The notes under the pieces: generated by a model
The model's database searches: none
What the model saw: only the letters and a program-made list of their open reading frames with translations
What the model was told of the DNA's origin: nothing
Assembly (NCBI GenBank): GCA_051453625.1
Contig: JBOZIK010000001.1
Location: 117,707,170 to 117,727,983, forward strand
Reading direction: 5' to 3'
DNA: 20,814 bases
Origin: Welwitschia mirabilis
Lineage: Eukaryota > Gnetophyta > Gnetopsida > Welwitschiales
Shown here: positions 1 to 9,479 of the stretch, one piece after another
How positions within the stretch are numbered: the first letter of the stretch is position 1
Layout: every line of letters starts with the position of its first letter
Program-made: the position numbers and the translations under genes

Positions 1-36
1 ACAACATGTACTAGGCTCTTTCGATTAATTTTCTAT

Positions 37-375
37 TCATGCACTCTGCCATTCCATTCTGTTATGATCTACCAGACATGTACAGTACCTCACAATATCT
101 TTCTTCTCACAAAAGTCATTAAATTTGTCTTTCATAAACTCTAGGTCATTATCCATTCTAAGACTTTTGATTTCTTTTCTAGTATGCTTCTCAATCATAA
201 TCTTCCACTCCTTAAATGTATCAAAAACATCATTATTATTATTGAGAAAGAAGACCCATACCTTCTTGGAGTAATCATTAATGAATGTCAACAAGTATCT
301 AGCACTGCCTTGAAGGCAACTTTTGAAGGATCCCATAAATTAGAGTGTATGTAGTCAAGAGTGCCCTTGGTCCTA
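37..375 (-). pseudogene. copia integrase catalytic core, partial and mutated
   Basis: This is the retroviral-type integrase core (rve, D-D-E), which inserts the cDNA into host DNA. The first part reads LDYIHSNLWDPSK; the first catalytic Asp position, after HS, is Asn here (339-341). A frameshift between about 300 and 330 moves the text to a frame that includes RYLLTFINDYSKKVWVFF and KSLRMDNDLEF, where the second catalytic Asp is intact at 151-153. Near 50-59 a perfect 5-bp tandem duplication shifts the frame again just before the conserved block holding the catalytic Glu, so the frame stops at 37. The domain continues past the window edge. Confidence 0.88.
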
Positions 376-686
376 TGAGTAGCAGTGCTGAAACTGACCC
401 TTTTATACTTCTTATAAATACAATTCTTATAAAACTTCAAATATTTAATGATTTATCCACATAGTAGCCCTCTCTTACTCAATGTTACCATGCCTTTCTC
501 ACTCATCTGCCCCAGCTTCATATGTTATAACTTAGTAACATCGGTATCAAACAAGGTTGAGGTTACTGTAGCTAATCCTGTAACTGTACTACCTTGCAAA
601 ACATATAAAGTGCTAACTTTCTTAGCTTTCATTAGTAAGATAGCACCTTTAACAACTTTTACCACTCCACCTTTAGCTAATTACTT
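376..686 (-). pseudogene. copia GAG-pre-integrase domain, decayed
   Basis: The frame runs on from the protease through two early stops and a conserved stretch, KVSTLYVLQGSTVTG, to HMKLGQMSEKGMVTLSKRGL near 460-524. This is the N-terminal HHCC zinc-binding part of copia integrase. A stop at 525-527 sits where the family has Trp before the first His. The second His position is Gln (507-509), and of the later Cys pair only one is seen (FYKNCIY). The zinc site is therefore destroyed. A plus-strand open frame at 448-747 is the antisense shadow of this region. Confidence 0.75.
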
Positions 687-926
687 CTATCCATTGGCAT
701 CAAGGTTGCCCAAAGAGATAAGGTTCTTCTTCAAATCTGGGACATAAGATACATTTAACAATGTTCTTACCACACCATCATGCATTTTAATTCTAATTGT
801 CCCCCTATCAGTAACCTTACAAGGCATGTTATTACCCATTAATACCACTTCATCATCAACAGAGTCATAGGTAGAGAACATATCTTTATAGGAACACATG
901 TGATAAGAACATCCAGAGTCTAAAAT
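687..926 (-). pseudogene. copia aspartic protease remnant
   Basis: Directly after the TGA at 927-929 the frame reads [10 protein letters not shown], the active-site DSG of the retrotransposon aspartic protease that cuts the gag-pol polyprotein; the catalytic Asp is at 918-920. It continues through [20 protein letters not shown] and ends [15 protein letters not shown], the usual copia block leading into GAG-pre-integrase. A stop follows that block. The domain has normal length and intact catalytic residues but cannot be reached by translation because of the upstream stop. The frame is the same as that of the zinc knuckle. Confidence 0.85.
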
Positions 927-1237
927 TCACTCATAACTATTTCTAACCTTATCATTAGTTGCTAGCAGAAAATTACTATCATCATCTATAATACTAGCCT
1001 TAGTAGAATTTTCTTGATGATCTTTATTAGAATTTTGTTGATGATGATCCTTCCTTTTAAGTTTCCAACATTCAGATTTAATGTGCCCTTTCTTGTGACA
1101 GTAGTTACAGGTCAAGTTTTTATGTGATCTAGACTTTGAGAAAAACTTCTACTTATCACTACCACTAGTGGAACCCTTTTCAAAAGTTCTACCATGTACT
1201 ACTAGACCCTCTACTAGAGGATCATTAAACTTTCTAG
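927..1237 (-). pseudogene. gag: copia nucleocapsid segment with CCHC zinc knuckle
   Basis: After the frameshift near 1240 the gag text continues in this frame into a basic segment and a CX2CX4HX4C knuckle, CNYCHKKGHIKSEC at 1068-1109, with all four ligands intact. The knuckle binds element RNA during packaging. A Lys/Gln/Asn/Asp-rich linker follows. Two stops break it: one at 1149-1151 just upstream of the knuckle, and a TGA at 927-929, where copia proteins usually have the Trp just before the protease active site. The frame continues without a shift into the protease. Confidence 0.85.
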
Positions 1238-1789
1238 TTAATTACATTGCAATAAAGCATTCTTAACATCCTTAATAGATAATTCATCATGACCATAAAG
1301 CATAGCTTCTCTAAAGTGTCTATATGATTTAGGTAGTAAACAAAGCAGAGTAATAGCTAAATCCTCATCCTTAATATTAACATTAATATTTTATAGATCC
1401 ATAACAATTGAGAAAAATTCATCTAGATGAGGTTTAATTGGGTTACCTTCCTACAGACAAATATCCTTAAGTGTGCTCTTCAATAATAAATGATTAGTAA
1501 CATTCTTCATCATGTACAATGAATCTAATTTAAGCCATAAGCTAGCCACAGTGATCTTCTTCGCTACTTCTTGTAATACTTCATTTGATAGGTAAAGTTG
1601 TATTGTAAAAAGTACCTTCATGTCTATTTATTCCCATTGATCATTAGTTATGGACTCTGGCCTTTTAGGCTTATCTAACAGTGCCTTCTGTAATCCGTTC
1701 TAAATTAAGATCACATGTATCTTGAGTTGTTATAGATTTAAATTAATTAATTGATCAAAATCCTTAATATTAAACTTTGTTGCCATCAT
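1238..1789 (-). pseudogene. gag: copia gag capsid domain (UBN2 / Retrotran_gag_2 type), broken
   Basis: The first ATG after the primer site is at 1787-1789 and is followed at once by a second. One frame then runs to 1238 through the gag fold typical of plant copia elements, which builds the cytoplasmic virus-like particle. Recognisable blocks include LSNEVLQEVAKKITVASLW, a LDSLYM..NHLLLKSTL block, HLDEFFSIVMDL and ITLLCLLPKSYRHF. At least five in-frame stops interrupt it, several at positions where the family has Trp or Gln. The frame ends at a stop at 1238-1240, and the gag text continues in another frame, so there is a frameshift close to 1240. The family call is by pattern memory, not by search. 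Confidence 0.8.
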
Positions 1790-1817
1790 GGTGAACATCA
1801 AACAATCAAACAATCTA

Positions 1818-1829
1818 TCTTTGATACTA
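1818..1829 (-). other. Primer-binding site, initiator tRNA-Met type
   Basis: The minus strand reads TAGTATCAAAGA three bases inside the LTR end. Plant copia elements primed by initiator tRNA-Met carry TGGTATCAGAGC at this place; 9 of 12 bases agree and two of the three differences are G-to-A. Position and spacing support the call more than the match itself. Confidence 0.65.
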
Positions 1830-1832
1830 GTT

Positions 1833-2207
1833 TGTTAAGAAATCTGCCTTTTATTTGATTAAAAACAACAACAATAATGAAATTAAAGAGAAAAAAGACA
1901 AATAAAATTTACATGGTTTAGCTAATACAGCCTATTTCCACAAGCAAGAGAAGAGTAATTAATATTATTATGTGAAGAGAGTATAAATTGAAAGCCTCAT
2001 AATAGCAGAATCATCGCTCTCAAAGAACAAACTGGGCATCTAGGTATTATACCCAATATAACATATATATAGCAAAGATAACAAAATGGTTAACATTTTT
2101 TAATATTCAAGATAATGTATATAGCAAAGATATATATAGCAAAGATAACAAAATGGTTTGTGGAGGGCTCTGAGTCCTCTACTAACTTCACTAAACTTTT
2201 ACTAACA
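1833..2207 (-). repeat. 5' LTR of the copia element
   Basis: On the plus strand the segment starts TGTTAAGA and ends ACTAACA, giving short TGTTA/TAACA terminal inverted ends. Its inner end directly abuts a primer-binding site. The part near 1920-1960 reads, on the minus strand, as a phrase seen in plant copia U5 regions (GCTAAACCATGTAAATTTTA). The outer end is uncertain: a second TTAACA at 2090-2095 would give a shorter LTR of 263 bp with a 6-bp inverted end. The partner LTR is outside the window, so neither boundary nor a target-site duplication can be confirmed. Confidence 0.65.
2064..2158. repeat. Direct repeats in the U3 of the copia LTR
   Basis: A 28-bp stretch at 2064-2091 recurs exactly at 2131-2158, a spacing of 67 bp. 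Its core, tatatagcaaagata, occurs three times: 2066-2080, 2118-2132 and 2133-2147, the last two abutting. The repeats lie in the U3 side of the LTR and contain TATA-like sequence. They may be duplicated promoter or enhancer units, or replication-slippage products. Confidence 0.8.
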
Positions 2208-5200
2208 AAATGCATCAAGAATTCGAGGTAACATTAATATGGCTTCCATGGTAAAAATTGTCAATCATCACCTCCTTGCAAATCATATTCCTTAAGACAC
2301 CATTAGGGGCTACATGGATTCCTAAAAAGAGAACCCAACATTATGCTAATCTTTGAAGTTTCATAGAGAGGCTCTGCCTCTATGGTTTACCAAATTAGGG
2401 TATCATCAAATTTGCTTTTCTTGTGTTCCCCTAGCAATCTCCTAGGGATGTAACAAGGGTGTTGCTTCAAGATGCCACATATAATAAAAACTAAAATAGT
2501 TTATTGAAGGAGCAAATAATTATCAGTTATAAGCTGTAATAGTATTCATTCTTTGAAGTACTTGCTAAGGATATCAACATTAATTAATAAAGTTATGATA
2601 CACCATAATAATTAATTTAAAAAAGACAAAGCATTTTACCTGAAGTTACTTATAATGTACAGACTTGATACACTTAAAAGATGAATTTATTATTATTTTT
2701 GGTTAACTGATTAAAATTTTTACTCTTGATGGTGGTGGGTGCAATCATAGCCTTATAGAATGTAGCTAGTACTTCCATATAGTATTGTAATTTTTTATTC
2801 ATTAAAAAAAGATATAGCTAAAAATTTTCATCCTTCACTTTACTTAATTTGTTATTTATAATATATCATAATATTTTTAAATACTATTATTAAGTATTTC
2901 CTTAATAAGTGTTATCATTTTTTTCAATAGTGATTCTTAATGCAAAGATATTATGTCATTTTTCTAGAACTTTTACATGTAGTAACATGGATGAATTATC
3001 ATATGGATAAGTTGGGTGACATGTTAGAAAAGCTTCTCTTACATAAAATTAATGATAGACCTTAAAGTTGATTGTACTAGAAGGGCCCTCATAAATATAG
3101 ACTTAGTAAAAATGTTTAGAACAAAATATTGAGATAGAGTTTGACATTACCTTCTTTCTTCATGTAACTTATGAGATATTTAAACCTTCTAGATCCCTGT
3201 TACAGTTACCATGAGCAAGGCTATCTCAAATATCAATGTCTAAAACTCAAAGAAAATCTTACACAATGATAAAATATTATTCAAATTTCCTAAGATGTCT
3301 CTTCAAAGTCATTATCCATGGGACATTTTGTCAAGCTAATCATATACAAAGGAAGACAAGTAGCTAATAAAATTTTTATTAAGATGCAGTCCTAGCATTA
3401 AAGAACATATCTTTGATAAAAAATGAAGTCTAGATTGAAACCTCTAGTAGCAATAGAGGTCTTATGTTATTTGGACAAAAAGAAAATCAAGTAATAATGG
3501 AAAAAAACACATTTTGAGAGAAAATGAATGGGTTTAAGTAGTAAACAAAAAGGCTAAGCATCCTAATGTATTAAGGTTAATATCTTTAAGCCTTTACTAA
3601 AGAAACAAAATAGAATTACAAGACTAAAATAACCTATTTCCAGCATTAGATACATGAACTCATCTTACATGCCATAAAATATGTTTTAAAATTACAAATA
3701 TATTTCTATTATGGAATGTGATAAAAGCTTAGATTTGAAATAAATACCAAAAATATTATAAAATAATACTAAAAATGTAGAAAACTAAGATGTTGTTTAA
3801 CCATAATAAGCTTAAATCATTAGAACTAAACCAAAGGTTTACTAAAGAACTAGTAGATGTTATCAGATATCTAACTAGCTTAGTTCAAAATGCATCACCA
3901 AGATTAAATTTTGAGGAAGTTTACTTAAATCATTTAGGTTAAAAATTGATATAACATTGTATTTACATATTATACATTATTGAGAATGGTTAAAATTGAA
4001 AATATTACAAGAAATCCATAGTTTGCTAAAATAATACGTATTTCTGAGTATTACTAAGTATCCTAGAATATGTTTAGCTACACAAACTGGAGTAGATTAA
4101 AGTCGCATAATTGTAACACAATACTTCATGGTATGGGCACAAACCAACACACTCATTCATAAGATTATCTTTTCAGTATTATATTAAAATATTATCAAAT
4201 GTTTACAAAAATGTATTGATGAGTGATTGTTTTTCCTTTGCATGTAATACTCAAGTTATGGAGGTGCTGATCACTCCCTTTTTAGGATGCACTCATAGCA
4301 ACTTTACTTCTTACCCTTGAGCCTTTTTTCCTTACTTGAGCTTTTTTTCAATAAAAAGTCCTTTCTACCTTCCTCCCATTTCCCTTATTTCCTCCATTCT
4401 GTCCTTTTCTGTTAGTCAATTTCCTTTCTTTGCTCCTTAAAAATAGCTTAGAGTTATTGCTTTATTTCTATCACCTTGTTCTTTCCTTTCATCCTCATGC
4501 CAAGTCACATTTTGTACTTTCAACATAATGGATAATATATATGCTAATCTACTAACATTTTAAGTTACTAACATATTAACCTAAGTACTTATAAAGAAAT
4601 ATTAAATACCTAATCAAAAGATATAATTCCAGGCATAAAAACATTATATTATCAATAAAAATTTATAGCCTCATTTTTACTCATTAGGATATTATGACAC
4701 AACTTACTCAAAGGATATGGAATACCTTCTAAAGCTTCCATATAATTAAGTACATCTCATGGAATATTAGAGGTCTTACTACTAACTTAAGGTCTATACC
4801 ATTAAATACAATTCCTGCATTTAGAGGAAAAGGGTTTTGTTTTGCTTCAAAAAATGAAATGTATATATTTAACTCTATATTACTCTATGTTTCAAAAGTA
4901 TTTATTTCTTCTTTTTATAAATTACATTGCTACATATTAAAAATAAGATTGTTTTATCATTTTGGTGCATTCAAAGTGGGTTATTTCTATTATCTTATAA
5001 GACTAAAATTTATCTAAATTATTATTTATTTATTACACTATTTAAGTTATTATTAATTTCACTTTAAAAATCTATTGGATTTTGAATGTTTATTCTCCTT
5101 TTTGATGCTAATATACCCACTCTTTTATATTACCTTCATAAGCATCCATTAGAGGTTTCATAAATTATCATGAGTGATTTTAATATTAAATGTCTTATAA

Positions 5201-5918
5201 AGATATCGTAAATGTAAAAGCTTTATTTTTTTCTTCATAAGATACTATTATATAAGTCTAGCTACTATAAAAATTTAATATCTTATATTCTTTATAAATA
5301 ATGATTCATGCGATTCAACCTTATAGAAGTAGATCAACTTATCTTTATAGACTTGATAAGGTACATATCTCAAGTACTTATCTCATCTAATGAATAAATA
5401 AACTTTTATAATTTTAACTATGAAGTATTAATCTATGCTATCTAATGAACTTTCAAAGTGTTCAACATAAAACTCATCATTTAGTGGTGATAGTTAGCTA
5501 CACTACTTGTAAATTGTCTTGTCATATCCTTGGAAGATGTGAACCTTAGATAATAAAAGCTAGAATTGGGATATTGTCTATCTTTAATCACTTTTCCAAC
5601 TATTAAATAATATTTAAATAATGTTGTTGATCAATAGCCAACCCTATAAGAAGAAAAATCGACTACTACTATTTTATACTCTTAACAGTATGTCATCTTA
5701 TCAGTCCTATGTTGCCATAGTTATGCTTCGAATGAAGCTACAAATGGGTCTCCTAAAGATGCATGTCACAACATAAAGGAATCATGAAACTATGTGAGAA
5801 TCATTGAACTCAAAGAGGAGGAGCAAATAAATATACTAAATAAAATTTTTACTGAAATAAATTCAAAAATTACATAATAAAGACCTTACGGGATTAATAT
5901 GATTCCTCATCCTATGTA
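2208..5918. other. AT-rich spacer without recognisable genes
   Basis: I find no protein domain, RNA gene or element terminus here. All open frames are short and unlike known proteins. Notable only are a small imperfect inverted repeat at 2362-2384 (CATAGA...GGC/GCC...TCTATG) and a pyrimidine-rich stretch at about 4310-4510 on the plus strand. It probably consists of older, unrecognisable repeat debris. Confidence 0.6.
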
Positions 5919-7100
5919 TGTCTACACATAGAGAGTAGCTTTCTTTCACACCTTTGGATATATTTAACATACAAAACAATGTCTTAGGAGCATTACCAAA
6001 GTTACATACAAATGAGATGATCTTTGTAATATGACACCCTCTTCCCCTCAAGGATTACAATAAACCAAACATAGAAATGTGCCCATAAGCACTCACAAAA
6101 GTACACCCATGTAAGGATTACCTTATAATATGGAATCCCAATCAAGGGATGATAAGAATAATATCATGTAATTAACTATAATGAATGTATTCACAAATCT
6201 AATAGTCCTACAACTTAAGTTCAAATAACCATGATAACAAGAGAAAATAACAATCCTGAATGATGTCACTTTGATGGAATTCTTGATTTGTTCTTGTTGT
6301 AGTCACCCATGAGTATTTATGATTAGAGTAATGCAACTATGAAAGAGGCAATGATCAAACAATGATTTAACCGAATGACCCTCTTCATCAGGTCTATAGA
6401 AATATTCATGTATAGTACCAATTACTCATGTATGCATATCATTTACTTTTAGATTTATTCCTTTTATATTTTTGATGTCTTTCTTGTCTTTATCCTNNNN
6501 NNNNNNNNNNNNNNNNNNNNNNNNNNNNNNNNNNNNNNNNNNNNNNNNNNNNNNNNNNNNNCATTCAACAATTATTTGATTTTTCATCAATTTTCAAGAT
6601 AAATGCCTTTTTTATAGTAGATGTCTCTATAAGGTAGACCTATTTATCCTAAAAGTAAACTTGAACTACTATATATTTGACACTTAGAGATCATGAATTC
6701 ACTGTTACCTCTTCCAATTCAATACAAACTTCTTCAAGTCTATAGATGTCTTTCAATTGTTGAAGTAGTATAGACATATTTTACCTATCTTAGCCTCTTG
6801 ATTTAATAGAAACATCTTTGACATGATGCATGTCTTTTCCTATGACACAGTCAAATTTAGTATAGACATATTTGATATAGTAGATGTCTTTGTCATAGAT
6901 ATCTTCTAAAATGTATATCTTTTTAGTTAATTGTGTTTGTCCTTTATGAATTTTAAGTCGAAGCTTTTATGTACTTTGAACTTTAAGGTTTGGCTAACTT
7001 GATCCTATTTGTAATTCAATGTTTTCCAATATGTTCTGTCTATACATTAGATACATCACATTTAATAAGTGGAATCATCAAAACTAGGATTTCACCAATA
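5919..7100 (-). repeat. 3' LTR of the gypsy-like element (left copy)
   Basis: This copy aligns along its length with 14949-16335, for example the shared agaataatatcatgtaat and ctaatagtcctac blocks, at roughly 75-80 % identity by eye with many C/T differences. On the minus strand it starts TATTGGTGAAAT immediately after a polypurine tract; the other copy starts TGTTGGTGAAAT, so the terminal TG has become TA here. The far end is placed at a TGTCTA shared by both copies and is uncertain by tens of bases. A 65-N gap interrupts it at 6497-6561. Confidence 0.7.
6497..6561. other. Assembly gap (65 N) inside the left LTR
   Basis: A run of N lies in the repeat-rich U3 part of the left LTR. Repeated GATGTCT-type motifs flank it on both sides, which may be why assembly failed. 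Confidence 0.98.
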
Positions 7101-7114
7101 ATCTTCCCCTTTTT
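7101..7114 (-). other. Polypurine tract of the gypsy-like element
   Basis: The minus strand reads AAAAAGGGGAAGAT directly before the LTR start. A purine run at this position primes plus-strand DNA synthesis in LTR retroelements. It identifies the left LTR as the 3' LTR and the interior as lying to its right. The corresponding place outside the right LTR (16336 onward) has no purine run, consistent with flanking DNA there. Similar tract-LTR junctions also occur in some plant copia elements, so this alone does not fix the superfamily. Confidence 0.75.
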
Positions 7115-7243
7115 GATAATGTCCAAAACTTGGAAAATTGCATCATTGAATTCATGTTTTAAAAATTTTCTTGAGATAACTTAATCCAAAAGAAGACACA
7201 ATGAATTATATGGGGACATGTTACAAATTTAAAAAAATTAAAA
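7115..7243. other. Internal 3' region next to the polypurine tract
   Basis: This short AT-rich stretch lies between the polypurine tract and the 568-N gap. It has no recognisable coding content. The open frames reported through the gap are artefacts of reading N as residues. Confidence 0.5.
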
Positions 7244-7811
7244 NNNNNNNNNNNNNNNNNNNNNNNNNNNNNNNNNNNNNNNNNNNNNNNNNNNNNNNNN
7301 NNNNNNNNNNNNNNNNNNNNNNNNNNNNNNNNNNNNNNNNNNNNNNNNNNNNNNNNNNNNNNNNNNNNNNNNNNNNNNNNNNNNNNNNNNNNNNNNNNNN
7401 NNNNNNNNNNNNNNNNNNNNNNNNNNNNNNNNNNNNNNNNNNNNNNNNNNNNNNNNNNNNNNNNNNNNNNNNNNNNNNNNNNNNNNNNNNNNNNNNNNNN
7501 NNNNNNNNNNNNNNNNNNNNNNNNNNNNNNNNNNNNNNNNNNNNNNNNNNNNNNNNNNNNNNNNNNNNNNNNNNNNNNNNNNNNNNNNNNNNNNNNNNNN
7601 NNNNNNNNNNNNNNNNNNNNNNNNNNNNNNNNNNNNNNNNNNNNNNNNNNNNNNNNNNNNNNNNNNNNNNNNNNNNNNNNNNNNNNNNNNNNNNNNNNNN
7701 NNNNNNNNNNNNNNNNNNNNNNNNNNNNNNNNNNNNNNNNNNNNNNNNNNNNNNNNNNNNNNNNNNNNNNNNNNNNNNNNNNNNNNNNNNNNNNNNNNNN
7801 NNNNNNNNNNN
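7244..7811. other. Assembly gap (568 N)
   Basis: A run of N lies between the 3' LTR side and the Pro/Ser-rich relic. Part of the missing pol or envelope-like region could lie here. Confidence 0.98.
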
Positions 7812-8119
7812 ATGGACTAAATTATTAAAATTGTATTAAAACATAATTTATATTAGATACAAGGAGAAATTAATAGCAAATAATAAAAGATCATTAGAAT
7901 GTATCATGAAATGTATGCCAATATAGGAAAGTGAGCATCAATAGTGATGTCACTCATAAGAATTTCAATCCATCCATCTCAAGTTTACATCCTCCAAACT
8001 CATATAGAATGTCCAATAAAGTCCAATTGGATTTTCCCATCTTATTATTCTTTTTGGATAACATATAGGGAGATAACCACTAAGAGCTAAATCACTGGTT
8101 CACTGAGTAACATCTTCTA

Positions 8120-8530
8120 CATAATCGTTAATATTGTTACTATCCCTAGTGGTAGAGGTTTGGATGGTATACGAAGAAGAAGATGTGGGTGGATGTGTAT
8201 GTCACTTCCAAGATGGTTACTATGATGGCTCACCTTAGGCCTAAGAGTCTGTCTCCTTGTACAAATCTAAGAGGTAATGGAAGCACCAAAGAAGTTAGTG
8301 ATGGTTGTCTTAATAAAATCATAAGCTAAGTATGAAGTGATGCCAAGAGGTGGAGTAGTGTTAAGAGGTGAATCATGAATGAGTATTATAAGAGGTGATG
8401 GTATATATGGAAGGTGAGGTAATGATGATGGATGAGGTAATGATGGAGGTTGTGTGAGATAACGAATGGGTAATTTGTAATGAGGCCTATGAAAGATGAG
8501 GGACTTATCATTAGAGCTCTCAAAGTCTAT
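8120..8530 (-). pseudogene. Unidentified Pro/Ser/His-rich coding relic between pol and 3' LTR
   Basis: One minus-strand frame is open for 87 codons (8270-8530), has a single stop at 8267-8269, and runs 49 more codons to a stop at 8117-8119. It lacks an ATG start. The composition is low-complexity, with a small internal repeat (LPHPSSLPHLPYIPSPL) followed by a more ordinary stretch (SPLNTTPPLGITSYLAYDF) and a His-rich tail. Lying between the RT relic and the 3' LTR, it occupies the place of the envelope-like or extra ORF of some Athila/Tat elements. I do not recognise a domain, so that is inference. It could also be a linker of another transposon protein. Confidence 0.35.
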
Positions 8531-8856
8531 CTACTACTCCCCTTGTCCTGTGCTAGAGCTTAGTGCTTCCTCTGTTCCTATACTAGAGTCTGGTGCTTCT
8601 TTGAAGGTGTGAGTCCTTCTCTTTGGGCTCTGACAAATCAAAATATTTTACTTAAGTCATAACTTATAATAAAAGGTACTAGATGTACCTCTACTTCTGA
8701 TTTCTCCTTTGAATCAGACCAAGTGGGAGTACCTATGGATTTCTAACTACCTATAGCAGCCTCTCCCTTACAAGCTATGTATTGGTGCTTTTTTAACCTT
8801 AATAGATTTCTTTTAATCTTACCTATCATCTTTGCAATTGTATTAAGACCATTCTT

Positions 8857-8994
8857 TACTGATAAGGAAGTATAANNNNNNNNNNNNNNNNNNNNNNNNN
8901 NNNNNNNNNNNNNNNNNNNNNNNNNNNNNNNNNNNNNNNNNNNNNNNNNNNNNNNNNNNNNNNNNNNNNNNNNNNTACTGATAAGGAAGTATAA
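8857..8994. repeat. Identical 19-bp sequence on both sides of a 100-N gap
   Basis: tactgataaggaagtataa ends the left contig (8857-8875) and begins the right one (8976-8994), with exactly 100 N between. This looks like an unmerged contig overlap, with 100 N used as a standard placeholder, rather than a biological repeat. Confidence 0.9.
8876..8975. other. Assembly gap (100 N, placeholder size)
   Basis: Exactly 100 N, flanked by the same 19 bp on both sides. The true gap may be zero or negative. Confidence 0.98.
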
Positions 8995-9379
8995 GTGGCT
9001 ATAAAATAAGAGTGCTGAAATTTTGATTTAGAAGGTTTCTTACTTATACTTTCACTTGCTAGTTCTAGTGTTTATCACTTTTTCATAAATTTTTAAAGTG
9101 ATTTTTTAGGACTAATGAGATTAGCTTGTAAAATTAAAATGTTGGCATTGCTATTAATTATATTAATGAAGTAAGGGTAATCCAAATTCTAGCCCTTATG
9201 AAAAAGTATAATGTTCTATATGCATAATATAAATTCAAGATCATTTTAATCCCTCAGAAAAGGTAATATACCACAAAAGTCTGCATGGGGTTGTAATAGA
9301 TGTAGCTACCATTCCCCATTCCTCCTCCTCCATTCCCCCCTTCCCCCTGCCCCTCTCTTCTCAAACTAGGATATTATAA
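8995..9379. other. Unassigned interior sequence with a pyrimidine/purine tract
   Basis: RNase H and integrase would be expected here on the minus strand, but I see no integrase zinc finger or D-D-E block. At 9309-9362 the plus strand is almost pure C/T with runs of four to six C, so the minus strand is G-rich, with runs GGGG, GGGGG, GGGGGG and repeated GGA. Such a tract can form G-quadruplex or triplex DNA; that is inference from composition. Confidence 0.6.
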
Positions 9380-9479
9380 NNNNNNNNNNNNNNNNNNNNN
9401 NNNNNNNNNNNNNNNNNNNNNNNNNNNNNNNNNNNNNNNNNNNNNNNNNNNNNNNNNNNNNNNNNNNNNNNNNNNNNNN
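9380..9479. other. Assembly gap (100 N, placeholder size)
   Basis: Exactly 100 N. It truncates the RT/RNase H relic on its C-terminal side, so the length of missing pol sequence is unknown. Confidence 0.98.

Larger units (their letters stand above)
1..2207 (-). mobile_element. Ty1/copia LTR retrotransposon relic, 5' part only
   Basis: Read on the minus strand, the order is 5' LTR, primer-binding site, gag, CCHC knuckle, aspartic protease, GAG-pre-integrase and integrase core. This is the canonical copia order up to the window edge; RT, RNase H and the 3' LTR would lie left of position 1. The gag text (for example a stretch ending in SLYMMKNVTNHLLLKSTL) and the LTR/primer junction resemble plant Tork/TAR-type elements, which is family recognition by eye. 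Every domain carries stops or frameshifts, so the copy cannot make a polyprotein. The right boundary depends on where the LTR ends. Confidence 0.9.

Noticed and set aside
448-747. Plus-strand open frame of 99 codons
   Set aside because: It is antisense to the copia protease/GAG-pre-integrase relic, whose domain order on the minus strand explains the region fully.
2362-2384. Small inverted repeat that might be a MITE end or hairpin
   Set aside because: Only nine pairs with a bulge, no flanking target duplication, and no second copy seen in the window.
4310-4510. Pyrimidine-rich stretch
   Set aside because: It is a compositional bias only, interrupted by many purines, with no repeat unit, LTR junction or coding context.
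5863-6051. Minus-strand open frame of 62 codons across the LTR end
   Set aside because: It has no recognisable domain and overlaps the LTR boundary; the homologous LTR copy shows no corresponding open frame that I can follow.
6990-7184. Plus-strand open frame of 64 codons
   Set aside because: It runs through the LTR start and the polypurine tract, so it crosses a structural junction and is a chance frame.
7201-7839. Long open frame over N
   Set aside because: Almost all residues are N from the assembly gap. The same applies to frames over the gaps at 9380, 15413 and 19323.
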